A stretch of 35,856 nt of DNA from Deltaproteobacteria bacterium (lineage in GTDB: Bacteria > Myxococcota_A > Polyangia > Polyangiales > JADJMO01): assembly GCA_016182965.1 (NCBI GenBank), contig JACPFM010000119.1:1-35856 (forward strand). Reading direction: 5' to 3'. The notes below the pieces were generated by a model. The model ran no database searches. It saw only the letters and a list, made by a program, of their open reading frames with translations, and was not told the DNA's origin. Below are positions 8,032-15,473 of the stretch, in pieces. The translations under genes and the position numbers were made by a program. Every line of letters starts with the position of its first letter. Position 1 is the first letter of the stretch.

Positions 8032-10131
8032 GTGATCCGTCTGCCGACCGCCGCGGTGACCGCGTTGCGCAATCGACTGCGCGACCGCGGCGTCCGACCC
8101 TCCATCTCGCTGCCGACCGCGCGCGCGTCGGCGCGCGCCGACATGGACGACGTGCTCGACGCGTTGATCGCCGAGGAGTACGCGCCGCTGTGCGACGCCA
8201 TGTACCTGATGATGGCCGCCGATCAGCAGCTCACCGCCGCCGAGCGCGACGTCATCCGCGGCGCGTTGCGTGAGCTCGACGATCGCATCCGCACCCGCCA
8301 CGTCGAGGCCATGATCGCCGCCTCGGCCGAGGCGCTGGTGTGCGAGGGGTGGGACGGCCGCCTCCGCGCGCTCTCCGACACGATCGGCGACGATCGCGCG
8401 CGCGCCGACGCGGCCATCCTGCTCGCGGCCGCGGTGGCCTACGCCGACGGCGAGATCGCGCCGGCCGAGAACGACGTGATGGCGATGCTGATGGAGGCGC
8501 TCGGCGTCGACGACGAGCGGATGCGCGTCCTCATCGGCTCGCTGGAGCGCGTGAACACGGTCCTCGAGCGCGACGCCAAGGTCGACGCGGCAGACGTCGC
8601 GGTGCACGCCGCGCTGCGCCTGCGCGCGCCGGAGGACTTCGAGCGCCTCGCGGCGACGACCGATCGGCCCGACGTCACGCTGGTGCTGCGGCTCTACGCG
8701 GCCTACGTGCGCGCCTGCGACGATCTCCTCGATCGCTCGGTGCATCCGCGCTCGATCCCGACCGCGTCGGTCACCGCGCTGGGCGAGCTCGCGCGGGCGT
8801 TGCAGGAGGGGCGCTCCGAGCGGCTCGACGAGCTGCGGGCCAGCCTCGAGGCGCTGGTCGAAGCGCTAGAACGCGTCGATCGGGCGACGTCGCTCCGCGC
8901 GCTGAGCTCCGACGCCGCCGATCCGCTCTCGGCGATCGAGCAGGCGCTCGATCGGCTCTCGCGCCTGGTCGCGCGCGCGCTCGAGCGCGTCGGCGAGCCG
9001 ACGGCGGGCTCCGACGTCCCCGTCGCCCTTCGCGCCGCCGTCGCCGCCGTCGCGCAAGGACGACCGGGCGCGCCCGACGCGCTCTCGCAGGCGATCGATC
9101 GCCTGCTCGGCTGGGCGGCTTTCACCGTGCCCGGAGCGGTGCTCTCCACCGTCGGCCACGTCCTCCGCGGCGTCGCCGCGCTGCCCCTCGAGACCGAGAG
9201 CACGGCGCCCGCCAAGGCGGCTTCGGAGCCTTCGCTCCCCGAGTGGATCCCGCAGAGCCGCGTGCTCGGCGGGTTCTACGTGCACGCGCCGCTCGGCGAC
9301 GGCGGCGCCGGGAGCGTGTTCGTGGTCTCGCGCGCCGAGGAGCGCGACGACGCGAGCGCGCCACGCTACGCCCTGAAGGTCCCGCACTACGACGCGGTCG
9401 CCGCGCGCAGCGTGTCCGAGGCCGAGTACCTGCGTGTCTTCAAGCTCGAAGCGGGCACGCTGCTCTCGCTGCCGGAGCACCCGAACCTCGCCGAGTTCAT
9501 CACCTTCGACGCGCGCGCGCGCCCCAAGCCGCTCCTGGTGATGGAGCTGGTCGAGGGCACCGACTGCCTCGAGCTGCTGAAGAAGCGCGAGCTCGACTGC
9601 GCGCGCGTGATCACCATCCTCGACGGCGCGCTCTCGGGCCTCTCGGCGATGCACGAGGCCGGCGTCGGGCACCTCGACGTCAAGCCGTCGAACATCGTGC
9701 TGCGCCGCGGCGGCGCGCCCGCGCTCGTCGATTTCGGGCTCGCCGGTCGCCACCTGCGCGTCGGCTGCGCCACGCCGATGTACGCCTCGCCCGAGGTGTG
9801 GGGTCACGTCGAGGAGGGCGCGCCGGCCACGCCGTTCTCCGCCGACGTGTACTCGTTCGGGTGTGTGGCCTTCGAGCTGCTCACCGGCAAGATGCTCTTC
9901 GAGGGCTCGCACGTCCTCGCCCTCATGGCCGCGCACTTCGAGCACGACGGGAAGCCGGAGGCGATCGCGCGGTGGATGGCGGATCCGGCGCTGTCGTCGA
10001 TCGCCACGTGGCTCTCGTCGTGCCTGCGGCGCAGCCCGGCGGCGCGCCCGACGGTCGACGCGCTGCAGGCGCAGCTGCGCGAGATCGCGCCGAGGCTCTC
10101 GGCGATGAAGTGGCCGCTGCCGGCGGCGTGA
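8032..10131 (+). CDS. TerB-like domain / Ser-Thr protein kinase fusion
   Basis: A 699-residue predicted cytoplasmic protein. Residues about 40-175 contain a duplicated helical pattern with acidic residues (MYLMMAADQQLTAAERDVI; AVAYADGEIAPAENDVM) typical of TerB/DjlA-like domains, which are thought to bind metal or membrane-stress partners. Residues 200-400 are helical and unassigned. Residues 413-690 form a protein kinase: glycine loop LGDGGAGSVF (421-430), K449, catalytic HLDVKPSN with H547/D549, DFG at 567-569, and SPE at 586-588. The usual HRD arginine is leucine, so activation-loop control by an HRD arginine pocket is absent. No transmembrane segment is visible, unlike many PknB-type kinases. 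The GTG start is supported by the upstream TAGGCT element but remains uncertain; an ATG at 8143 is the next candidate. Confidence 0.85.
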   Translation: MIRLPTAAVTALRNRLRDRGVRPSISLPTARASARADMDDVLDALIAEEYAPLCDAMYLMMAADQQLTAAERDVIRGALRELDDRIRTRHVEAMIAASAEALVCEGWDGRLRALSDTIGDDRARADAAILLAAAVAYADGEIAPAENDVMAMLMEALGVDDERMRVLIGSLERVNTVLERDAKVDAADVAVHAALRLRAPEDFERLAATTDRPDVTLVLRLYAAYVRACDDLLDRSVHPRSIPTASVTALGELARALQEGRSERLDELRASLEALVEALERVDRATSLRALSSDAADPLSAIEQALDRLSRLVARALERVGEPTAGSDVPVALRAAVAAVAQGRPGAPDALSQAIDRLLGWAAFTVPGAVLSTVGHVLRGVAALPLETESTAPAKAASEPSLPEWIPQSRVLGGFYVHAPLGDGGAGSVFVVSRAEERDDASAPRYALKVPHYDAVAARSVSEAEYLRVFKLEAGTLLSLPEHPNLAEFITFDARARPKPLLVMELVEGTDCLELLKKRELDCARVITILDGALSGLSAMHEAGVGHLDVKPSNIVLRRGGAPALVDFGLAGRHLRVGCATPMYASPEVWGHVEEGAPATPFSADVYSFGCVAFELLTGKMLFEGSHVLALMAAHFEHDGKPEAIARWMADPALSSIATWLSSCLRRSPAARPTVDALQAQLREIAPRLSAMKWPLPAA

Positions 10132-10161
10132 GCCGGCGATCGGCCGCGCGCACCACGCTGC

Positions 10162-10200
10162 GATCGCGTCGTCGAGCGCGATCACCGGTGCACGCACCGG
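10162..10200. terminator. paired hairpins between convergent genes
   Basis: Two adjacent inverted repeats fill the gap between the kinase stop and the convergent SRPBCC stop: GATCGCG (10162-10168) with CGCGATC (10177-10183), and CCGGTGC (10185-10191) with GCACCGG (10194-10200). Neither has a T tract. They probably act as a bidirectional termination region. Confidence 0.4.
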
Positions 10201-10209
10201 CGACGAGCG

Positions 10210-10647
10210 TCACGAGGCGTCGAGCAGCCCGACGAGCGCCTCGCCGACCATGCGTTCCCAGCCCTTCGACGCGCCGTCGTACGCGTGGGCGTTGCCCGGG
10301 AGGAACCCGGATTGCTCGAGCTCGAGGCGCGTGCCGCCCGACGCCGTCGGCGTGAGCGTCCACGTCACGACCGTATCGAGCTCCGTGGCGCCAGAGCCGC
10401 TTCGCCACGTGTAACGGATCCGTCGGTGCGACTCGATTTCGAGCACCTCGCAGCGCACGATCCCGTCCCACCACGGCGTGGGCTCCTGCCGGAACGTGAA
10501 GGTGTGGCCCACCTGGGGACGCAGGTCGTTGGCCATCAGCCATCGTGCGAGGAGATCCGGCTGCGTGAGCGCACGCCAGACCTTCTCCGGCGCGTGCCGC
10601 AGATCCCACGTGAGCGACAACGACTTGTTCACGGATTCGACGCTCAT
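10210..10647 (-). CDS. SRPBCC/AHSA1-like domain protein
   Basis: A 145-residue single-domain protein of the START-like SRPBCC superfamily, closest to the AHSA1 (activator of Hsp90 ATPase homologue) group. It starts with a beta strand, then the helix APEKVWRALTQPDLLARWL and the strand pattern PQVGHTFTFR. Later come GIVRCEVLEIE and TWTLTPTASGGTRLELEQSG, and a long C-terminal helix beginning KGWERMVGEALVGLL. Such proteins form a hydrophobic ligand pocket. The ATG start overlaps the arsR stop by four bases. An ArsR regulator followed by an AHSA1-type protein is a common bacterial pairing, usually without known ligand. A longer upstream frame is antisense noise within arsR. Confidence 0.85.
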   Translation of the reverse strand: MSVESVNKSLSLTWDLRHAPEKVWRALTQPDLLARWLMANDLRPQVGHTFTFRQEPTPWWDGIVRCEVLEIESHRRIRYTWRSGSGATELDTVVTWTLTPTASGGTRLELEQSGFLPGNAHAYDGASKGWERMVGEALVGLLDAS

Positions 10648-10964
10648 TCGTCCAGCTCCTCGAGCAATGCATCCAGACGTTCGACTCGCTCCGACCAGAA
10701 CGATCGGTAGTGCGCGAGCCAGTCGACGAGCGGCCGCAGGCCCTGCGGCGCGACGCGGTAGTAGACGAGGCGCCCCTCGCGCCTCTCGGACACGAGGCCG
10801 GCGCTGCGCAGGGCCGCGAGGTGTTGCGACACCGCCGGCTGCGAGATGTCGAACTGCGCGGTGAGATCCTTCACCGGGGCCTCTGCGCGCGCGAGGCGCT
10901 CGAAGATGGCCCGCCGGCTCGGATCCGCGAGAGCGCGCAAGACGATCCCCGCATCGGTGTGCAC
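10644..10964 (-). CDS. ArsR-family winged-helix repressor
   Basis: A 106-residue ArsR/SmtB-type regulator. ALADPSRRAIFERLAR is the classic N-terminal helix, DLTAQFDISQPAVSQHLAALRSAGLV is the recognition helix-turn-helix (about residues 33-58), and SERREGRLVYYRV is the beta wing. The metal-binding cysteine box of arsenic or zinc sensors is absent, so it belongs to the non-metal group that accompanies SRPBCC proteins. The GTG start at 10964 falls where the transcript from the promoter at 10971-10999 should begin, so the mRNA may be leaderless. The gene is cotranscribed with the SRPBCC gene. Autoregulation through the inverted repeat in the promoter is inferred. Confidence 0.9.
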   Translation of the reverse strand: MHTDAGIVLRALADPSRRAIFERLARAEAPVKDLTAQFDISQPAVSQHLAALRSAGLVSERREGRLVYYRVAPQGLRPLVDWLAHYRSFWSERVERLDALLEELDE

Positions 10965-10970
10965 GAACCA

Positions 10971-10999
10971 TGTATAAGTGTAGGCTTATGCATAGTCAA
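10971..10999 (-). promoter_or_regulatory. arsR promoter with ArsR-type operator in the spacer
   Basis: On the minus strand, TTGACT (10999-10994) and TATACA (10976-10971) are separated by exactly 17 bp, a near-consensus housekeeping promoter. The spacer contains the inverted repeat ATAAG-N6-CTTAT (10974-10989), which overlaps the -10 box and resembles known ArsR-family operators. Repressor binding would block RNA polymerase directly. The expected transcription start is about position 10964, the first base of the GTG start codon. Confidence 0.75.
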
Positions 11000-11259
11000 G
11001 TGGCTCGCTTTCCCGTGTGCGGGGGGTGCCCGCCGCGGATGGGCACGGGTGCACTGATCGACAGCTCGGTGGTCCGACGCTCAGCGCAGGTGTCCGTGCA
11101 GCGCACGTTGCAGCAGACGCCGTCGACGCAGAGACCCGATTCGCACGCGGCGTCCGCAGTGCACGCGTCGCCGAGCCCGCCCGCGAAGGTGAGGGGCCGC
11201 ACGGAGGCGCGCGCGGCGCCCGACGTGGGGTCGGGCTTGGCGTAGCCGACGCGTGCCCT
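10996..11259 (-). pseudogene. remnant of a Cys-rich 'CVDGVCC' surface protein
   Basis: The minus strand encodes GDACTADAACESGLCVDGVCC followed by NVRCTDTC, a Cys-rich repeat common in large secreted or surface proteins of myxobacteria. The frame is open from just after the stop of the nucleotidyltransferase gene (11260-11262) to about 10996. It has no convincing start and loses the cysteine pattern after CTDTC, running into the arsR promoter. It is read as a decayed or truncated fragment. The intact parent gene is not in the window. Confidence 0.4.
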
Positions 11260-11859
11260 TCAGCTGGTCTTCTCGGCATCCACCGCCGAGAGCACGGCGG
11301 CGAGCTTGGCCTCGAGATCCTGCTCCCGATGAAAGCCTCGTGCGGTGATCAGTGAGAGACGCTCACGTACCGCCGCGAGGTCCAGGGACGGATTCGCGAG
11401 TATCAGCCCGATCGCGTCGTCGAAGTCTCTCCGGCGCCGATCGGTCATCGCGAGGACCTTGGTCGCCACGAGGTCTTCGGCGGTGGCCACTGGAACGAGT
11501 CCTACGGATGGTATGTCGATGGGGGTCGCCCGCCCCACGATCTCCTGCTCGATGCCGCTCGACGCCGCCAGGAGGTCCACGTGAATGGCATCTCGGGTCA
11601 CGAGCCGAACGGTGGCCGTCCGACGGGCGACATCGTGCTCGACCAGCGAATGAATCGCGTAGCGCGCAGCCCGCAGGTCTCGAATGAGCGCCTCCAACTC
11701 GGCTTCGGAGACGGCCAGCGCGAGGTCGACGTCACGCGTGAACCGCACCTCGCCGCGGATCGAGACCGCGAGCCCACCCACCAGCGCGAACGAGACTCTT
11801 CGCGCCGAGAGCCACGCCGCGATCTCCGCGAGGGCGCGCTGCGGCGAGGGCTCAATCAT
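11260..11859 (-). CDS. AbiEii-like nucleotidyltransferase, putative toxin
   Basis: A 199-residue protein with the DNA polymerase beta-type nucleotidyltransferase signature: VGGLAVSIRGEVRFTRDVDL near residues 27-46 with the acidic pair D43/D45, and a third acidic residue D95 in IHVDLLAA. TAEDLVATKVLAMTDRRRRDFDD is typical of the AbiEii/DUF6036 group, where Lys and Asp residues complete the active site. AbiEii proteins are toxins of type IV toxin-antitoxin or phage-exclusion systems. The ATG start overlaps the 3' end of a small upstream gene by 8 bp, the usual two-gene layout. Toxicity is inferred from family and context, since many proteins of this fold have other roles. Confidence 0.75.
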   Translation of the reverse strand: MIEPSPQRALAEIAAWLSARRVSFALVGGLAVSIRGEVRFTRDVDLALAVSEAELEALIRDLRAARYAIHSLVEHDVARRTATVRLVTRDAIHVDLLAASSGIEQEIVGRATPIDIPSVGLVPVATAEDLVATKVLAMTDRRRRDFDDAIGLILANPSLDLAAVRERLSLITARGFHREQDLEAKLAAVLSAVDAEKTS

Positions 11860-12040
11860 CGGCGAGCCAGGCGCGGAGGAGCTCCTCGATTCGCGCGTCG
11901 TCGGCGTCCGGAAAGCGAGTACGCAGCGAGACCTTCTTGAGCTCGATCCCGAAGCGCATGGCCTCGAGCGCCTGCCGCGCCTTCTCCGAAAGAGCCGTGT
12001 GCCGTGCGGCGTCGAGGTCGTGTGCCCGCAGTGGATCCAC
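11852..12040 (-). CDS. small partner of the nucleotidyltransferase, putative antitoxin
   Basis: A 62-residue charged, mostly helical protein starting at GTG 12040. It has the block SEKARQALEAMRFGIELKKVSLRTRFPDAD and a C-terminal helix IEELLRAWLADD. No standard DNA-binding domain is recognised. Its position directly upstream of, and 8 bp overlapping, the AbiEii-like gene suggests a functional partner such as an antitoxin. Similar small proteins often precede DUF6036-type nucleotidyltransferases, but family assignment here rests on gene order. The start has a GGGAG next to it, too close for an ideal ribosome-binding site. Confidence 0.6.
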   Translation of the reverse strand: MDPLRAHDLDAARHTALSEKARQALEAMRFGIELKKVSLRTRFPDADDARIEELLRAWLADD

Positions 12041-12051
12041 TCCCAGAGTCT

Positions 12052-12166
12052 AGTACGGCGCACTGGAAGTTCGTACCTGATGCTTCCCGAACGTTGGGGC
12101 GCCGTACCAGTACGGCGCACTGGAAGTTTCGTACCTGATGCTTCCCGACCGCTGGGGCGCCGTACG
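12052..12166. repeat. tandem 57/58-bp repeat with inverted ends (MITE/REP-like)
   Basis: Two near-identical units lie head to tail: 12052-12108 and 12109-12166. They differ only by one inserted T and a few substitutions. Each unit begins with GTACGGCGC and ends with the exact reverse complement GCGCCGTAC, so each can fold as a stem with a long loop. The junction itself forms a further inverted repeat (GCCGTAC-CA-GTACGGC). No coding sequence is convincing here. The rest of the 12041-12284 gap shows nothing else. It may be a non-autonomous mobile repeat or a duplicated regulatory stem-loop near moaA and the toxin-antitoxin-like pair. Confidence 0.7.
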
Positions 12167-12284
12167 AGCTCGACCCGAAACTGCGCGTCACCCCGACGAA
12201 CGCAGTCGACCTCGCCCTGACGTCGCCGTACCGTCGCGGGCGGCAGTCGCACCTCCCGCCGACGAGCGCCGATGCTTCCCGCGA

Positions 12285-13346
12285 TCAGCCGCCGGTCGCG
12301 CGCATGTCGACCGCGGCGGCGCTCGCCTCGGTGCAGCCGCGCCACGCCGCGTCGGGCTTGAGCGTCCACGCCTCGTCGAGGCCGCGCGCGATCGCGTCGA
12401 CGTCGCCGGCGCGCACGGCGGCGGACACGTCGACCGAGTCGTTGGTGGCGAGGCAGGGGCGCAGGCGGCCGTCGCTCGAGACGCGCAGTCGATCGCACCC
12501 GCTGCAGAAGGTGTCGCTCGTGCCGGTGACGAAGCCGATTCGACGACCGTCGTGGGTAGGCACGTAGACCGCGGGGCCGCGGTCGGCCTCGCGCGCCGGC
12601 TCGGCGTCGACGAGCAGCGTCGCGAGCCGCGCGCGCATCTCGGCGAACGGGACGACGCGGCCGCGGATGCGCGCGCCTTCGCCGACGGTCATCAGCTCGA
12701 GGAAGCGGGGCGTCGCGCCGACCGAGAAGGCCCACTGCGCGATCGAGACGAGCTCGTCGTCGTTGCGCAGATCGTCGCCGTCGGGGCCGACGACGACGGT
12801 GTTCGTCTTGAGCTCGAAGCCGGTGGCGCGCGCCGCCTCGACGCCTTCGAGCACCTTGTCGAGGTGACCGCCGCGCGTGAGGCGGAAGAACCGCTGCGGA
12901 TCGAGCGAGTCGATCGAGAGGTTGAGGCGCCGCACGCCCGCCTCGTAGAGCGCCGAGGCGAGCTCCGTGAGCTGCGTGCCGTTGGTGGTGATCGCGAGGT
13001 CCTCCACTCCGGGCACCGCGGCGACCGCGCGCGCGATGTCGAGGACGTGCGGGTGCAACAGCGGCTCGCCGCCGGTGATGCGCACCCGGCGCACGCCGCG
13101 GAGGACCAAGCCCTCGACCAGACGCTGCCAGTGCTCGGCGAGCACGCGGCGCTCGGACGGCAGGTAACCGTCGCGGCGGTTCGGTCGGCAGTAGAGGCAG
13201 GCCAGATCGCACCGATCGGTGATCGACAGGCGCACGGCGCGCGGGCTCGCGCGCTCGGCGCGCGGCGCCTCTGCGACGCGCTCCCACGGCTGCGGGCGCG
13301 CGGAAGACACCGCTTGATCGGCGATCAGGGGCAGCGACACGCGCAC
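12285..13346 (-). CDS. moaA: GTP 3',8-cyclase MoaA (molybdenum cofactor step 1)
   Basis: A radical-SAM enzyme that, with MoaC, converts GTP to cyclic pyranopterin monophosphate. Taking the GTG at 13346 as start, the SAM cluster is in ITDRCDLACLYC (C46, C50, C53), and the second cluster in CSGCDRLRVSSDGRLRPC (C281, C284, C298). The protein ends in the family's Gly-Gly. RITGGEPLL is the GGE motif. An ATG at 13364 gives six extra residues. The GTG is preferred because TACGCT lies six bases before it, as in other genes here, and neither start has a good Shine-Dalgarno site. It is divergent from moaE-moaD and lies next to nap, whose NapA needs this cofactor. No moaC is in the window. Confidence 0.92.
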   Translation of the reverse strand: MRVSLPLIADQAVSSARPQPWERVAEAPRAERASPRAVRLSITDRCDLACLYCRPNRRDGYLPSERRVLAEHWQRLVEGLVLRGVRRVRITGGEPLLHPHVLDIARAVAAVPGVEDLAITTNGTQLTELASALYEAGVRRLNLSIDSLDPQRFFRLTRGGHLDKVLEGVEAARATGFELKTNTVVVGPDGDDLRNDDELVSIAQWAFSVGATPRFLELMTVGEGARIRGRVVPFAEMRARLATLLVDAEPAREADRGPAVYVPTHDGRRIGFVTGTSDTFCSGCDRLRVSSDGRLRPCLATNDSVDVSAAVRAGDVDAIARGLDEAWTLKPDAAWRGCTEASAAAVDMRATGG

Positions 13347-13352
13347 CCCGCG

Positions 13353-13400
13353 AGCGTAATGCATCTCGCCGGCGCGGGAAGCGGTGCTAGGGTCCGCCGC
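13353..13400. promoter_or_regulatory. divergent moaA / moaE start region with two -10-like boxes
   Basis: TACGCT on the minus strand (13358-13353) lies six bases before the moaA GTG. TAGGGT on the plus strand (13388-13393) lies seven bases before the moaE ATG at 13401. Neither gene has a convincing Shine-Dalgarno site, so both may be transcribed as leaderless mRNAs from back-to-back promoters. No clear -35 boxes are visible and no Moco riboswitch-like structure is evident. Confidence 0.35.
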
Positions 13401-13931
13401 ATGCCTCGCGTCGACCCGCCCCGAGTCGATCTGGTCGACTCGACCGTCGCGATCGATCCGGTGGTGTCCGCGGTCAGCCGGCCGGGAGCGGGCGGCGTCG
13501 CCCTGTTCGTCGGCGTCGTCCGCGACGAGGCCGACGGCCGGGCCGTGACCCTCCTCGAGTACGAGGCGTACCGGCCGATGGCCCTCGCCGAGATGCATCG
13601 CATCGTCGATGAGATCCAGCGAACCGACCCGGAGGTTCGGGTGGCGGTCACCCACCGCGTCGGGGCGCTGCGCGTCGGCGACGTCGCCGTCGTGTGCGCG
13701 GCCAGCGCACCGCACCGGGGGGAGGCGTTCGCCGCCTGCCGCCGGCTGATCGACGAGATCAAGGCGCGCGTGCCCATCTGGAAGCGGGAGCACGGGCCCG
13801 AGGGCGCGTACTGGGTCGGCTGGCGCGACGCGCGGTGCGAGCCGGGCGGGCACGGGCACGAGCCCGGGCATGAGCACGGGCACGGGCACGGGCACGAGGC
13901 GGGGGATGACGAGCCGAAGGAGCGCCCGTGA
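13401..13931 (+). CDS. moaE: molybdopterin synthase large subunit MoaE with His-rich tail
   Basis: The catalytic subunit that, with thiocarboxylated MoaD, adds two sulfurs to cyclic pyranopterin monophosphate. The core (residues 10-143) has GGVALFVGVVRDEADGR, LEYEAYRPMA, HRVGALRVGDVAVVCAASAPHR and KARVPIWKRE with the active-site lysines K121 and K128. It ends in EGAYWVGW, as in the family. An unusual tail (about 147-176) adds seven histidines alternating with Gly or Glu (H151-H165), encoded by repeats of GGGCAC, and then an acidic end. The tail is not part of the normal fold and could bind metal. It overlaps moaD by four bases (GTGA). Confidence 0.92.
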   Translation: MPRVDPPRVDLVDSTVAIDPVVSAVSRPGAGGVALFVGVVRDEADGRAVTLLEYEAYRPMALAEMHRIVDEIQRTDPEVRVAVTHRVGALRVGDVAVVCAASAPHRGEAFAACRRLIDEIKARVPIWKREHGPEGAYWVGWRDARCEPGGHGHEPGHEHGHGHGHEAGDDEPKERP

Positions 13932-14170
13932 TCCGCGTGCTCGCGTTTGCAGGCGCGCGCGACGCCATCGGGACCGCAGAGCTCGATCTCGCGCTCGACG
14001 GCCCGACGACCGCCCGCGCGCTGCTCGCCCGGCTCTGCGCCGCCCACCCGCGGCTCGCCCCCTATGCATCGTCCATCCGCCTCGCGGTGAACGGCACGTA
14101 CGCCGCGTGGGACGACCCCGTCGCCGACGGCGACGAGGTCGCGATCATCCCGCCGGTCGCTGGCGGCTGA
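13928..14170 (+). CDS. moaD: molybdopterin synthase sulfur carrier MoaD
   Basis: An 80-residue beta-grasp protein ending in PPVAGG. The C-terminal Gly-Gly is adenylated and thiocarboxylated to carry sulfur to MoaE. VNGTYAAWDDPVADGDEVAIIPPVAGG is the characteristic C-terminal third. The GTG start overlaps the moaE stop codon, giving translational coupling and equal stoichiometry of the two synthase subunits. The stop is only 6 bp from the convergent NrfD-type gene. The activating enzyme (MoeB) is not in the window. Confidence 0.92.
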   Translation: MIRVLAFAGARDAIGTAELDLALDGPTTARALLARLCAAHPRLAPYASSIRLAVNGTYAAWDDPVADGDEVAIIPPVAGG

Positions 14171-14176
14171 TCCCGC

Positions 14177-15466
14177 TCAAGACGCGAGCCGCACATCTTC
14201 CTCGGGCTCAGCCGGCCCGCGCGTGCGGTCGAGCTCGCGGTCGCGTTCGAGCGACACCTCGCCGGTGAGCACGGGCAGCGCCGTCTTGAGCGCGATCGTC
14301 AGCACGATGAGCCCGAACGCCCAGATGCCGGCGGTGATCTTCCACTCGGTCAGCGTCGGCGAGTACTCGACGATCTCGTGCAGCGTGCTCGGCACGAAGC
14401 CCGGGATGATCAGGCCCATGCCCTTCTCGATCCACACGCCGACGAACGCGGCGAAGCAGGCGAGATCGAGCACCGCGACCTTCTCGCGGGTGGCCTTGCT
14501 GTGGAGCAGGACGGCCGACAGCACGTTCAGCGCGATGGCCGACCAGATCCACGGCACCAGGCCGTGCCGGCCGTGCGCGCCGAAGAACAGGTACTTCGCC
14601 GCGGTGGCGTGCGCGCCGCCCGTGTAGAACGCGGTGAACACCTCCGACCCGAGCATGAACAGGTTGAGGAGCACCGTGACGCGCAACACCGACGTCAGCG
14701 TGCGGATCGGCCCGTCGCCGATGCGGAAGGACGACGCCCGCCGCACCACCTGCAGGAGCACGATCACGAACGCCGGGCCGGCGACGAACGCGCTCGCGAT
14801 GAACCGCGGGGCGAGGAGCGCCGAGTTCCAGAACGGCCGGCCACCGAGGCCGCTGTAGAGGAACGCGGTCACCGTGTGGATCGAGATCGCCCAGCCGATC
14901 GCCACGAACACGAAGGGCAGATACCAGCGCTTGCTCGGCCGCTTGCCGAGGAACTTCGTGTAGACGAGGTAGCCGGTGATGTGGAGGTTGAGCAGCAGGT
15001 AGCCGTTGAGGACGAGGACGTCCCAGGTGAGCATCGAGATCGGCCAGTTGAACCGGCCGATGCCCGGCATGATGTGCCACAGCCGATCGGGCCGGCCCAT
15101 GTCGACGACGACGAAGCCGATGCAGATGCAGATGGCGGCGATCGCGAGGAGCTCGCCGACCAGCACGACGTCGTGCATCTCGTGGTCGTCGTAGAGATAG
15201 GCGGGGATGACCATCATCACCGCGCCGGCGGCGAGCCCGACGCCGAACGTGAAGTTGGCGATGTACAGGCCCCACGACACGTGGTCGGTCATCGACGTCA
15301 CGTGCATCCCGTTGGCGGTCTGCTGCGCCCAGGCGTTGGCGCCGACGAGCGCGATGGCCGTGAGCACGGTCATCCACACGTAGAAGCGCCAGGTGCCGTC
15401 GAAGGCGCCGCGGAAGATGCGGAGGAGGAAGGCGGGGTAGGTGACGGCGTGGGAGTTCTTGGTCAT
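14177..15466 (-). CDS. NrfD/PsrC-family membrane quinol dehydrogenase subunit
   Basis: A 429-residue polytopic membrane protein with about nine or ten hydrophobic helices. WGLYIANFTFGVGLAAGAVMM, VDMGRPDRLWHI and FNWPISMLTWDV are hallmarks of the NrfD/PsrC family; the Gly-Arg-Pro and Trp residues frame the quinone site. These subunits oxidise menaquinol (or reduce quinone) and pass electrons to an Fe-S partner. It is the last gene of the operon with a tetrahaem lipoprotein and a four-cluster ferredoxin, 7 bp after the latter. The operon is divergent from napDAB, so it most likely feeds electrons to nitrate reductase in place of NapC or NapGH. The C-terminal tail is charged and cytoplasmic or periplasmic. 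Confidence 0.85.
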   Translation of the reverse strand: MTKNSHAVTYPAFLLRIFRGAFDGTWRFYVWMTVLTAIALVGANAWAQQTANGMHVTSMTDHVSWGLYIANFTFGVGLAAGAVMMVIPAYLYDDHEMHDVVLVGELLAIAAICICIGFVVVDMGRPDRLWHIMPGIGRFNWPISMLTWDVLVLNGYLLLNLHITGYLVYTKFLGKRPSKRWYLPFVFVAIGWAISIHTVTAFLYSGLGGRPFWNSALLAPRFIASAFVAGPAFVIVLLQVVRRASSFRIGDGPIRTLTSVLRVTVLLNLFMLGSEVFTAFYTGGAHATAAKYLFFGAHGRHGLVPWIWSAIALNVLSAVLLHSKATREKVAVLDLACFAAFVGVWIEKGMGLIIPGFVPSTLHEIVEYSPTLTEWKITAGIWAFGLIVLTIALKTALPVLTGEVSLERDRELDRTRGPAEPEEDVRLAS

Positions 15467-15473
15467 CGCGCCC

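Noticed and set aside
12138..13400. Plus-strand ORF running through moaA into moaE
   Set aside because: The part before 13401 is antisense to moaA and lacks motifs; moaE starts at the ATG at 13401.
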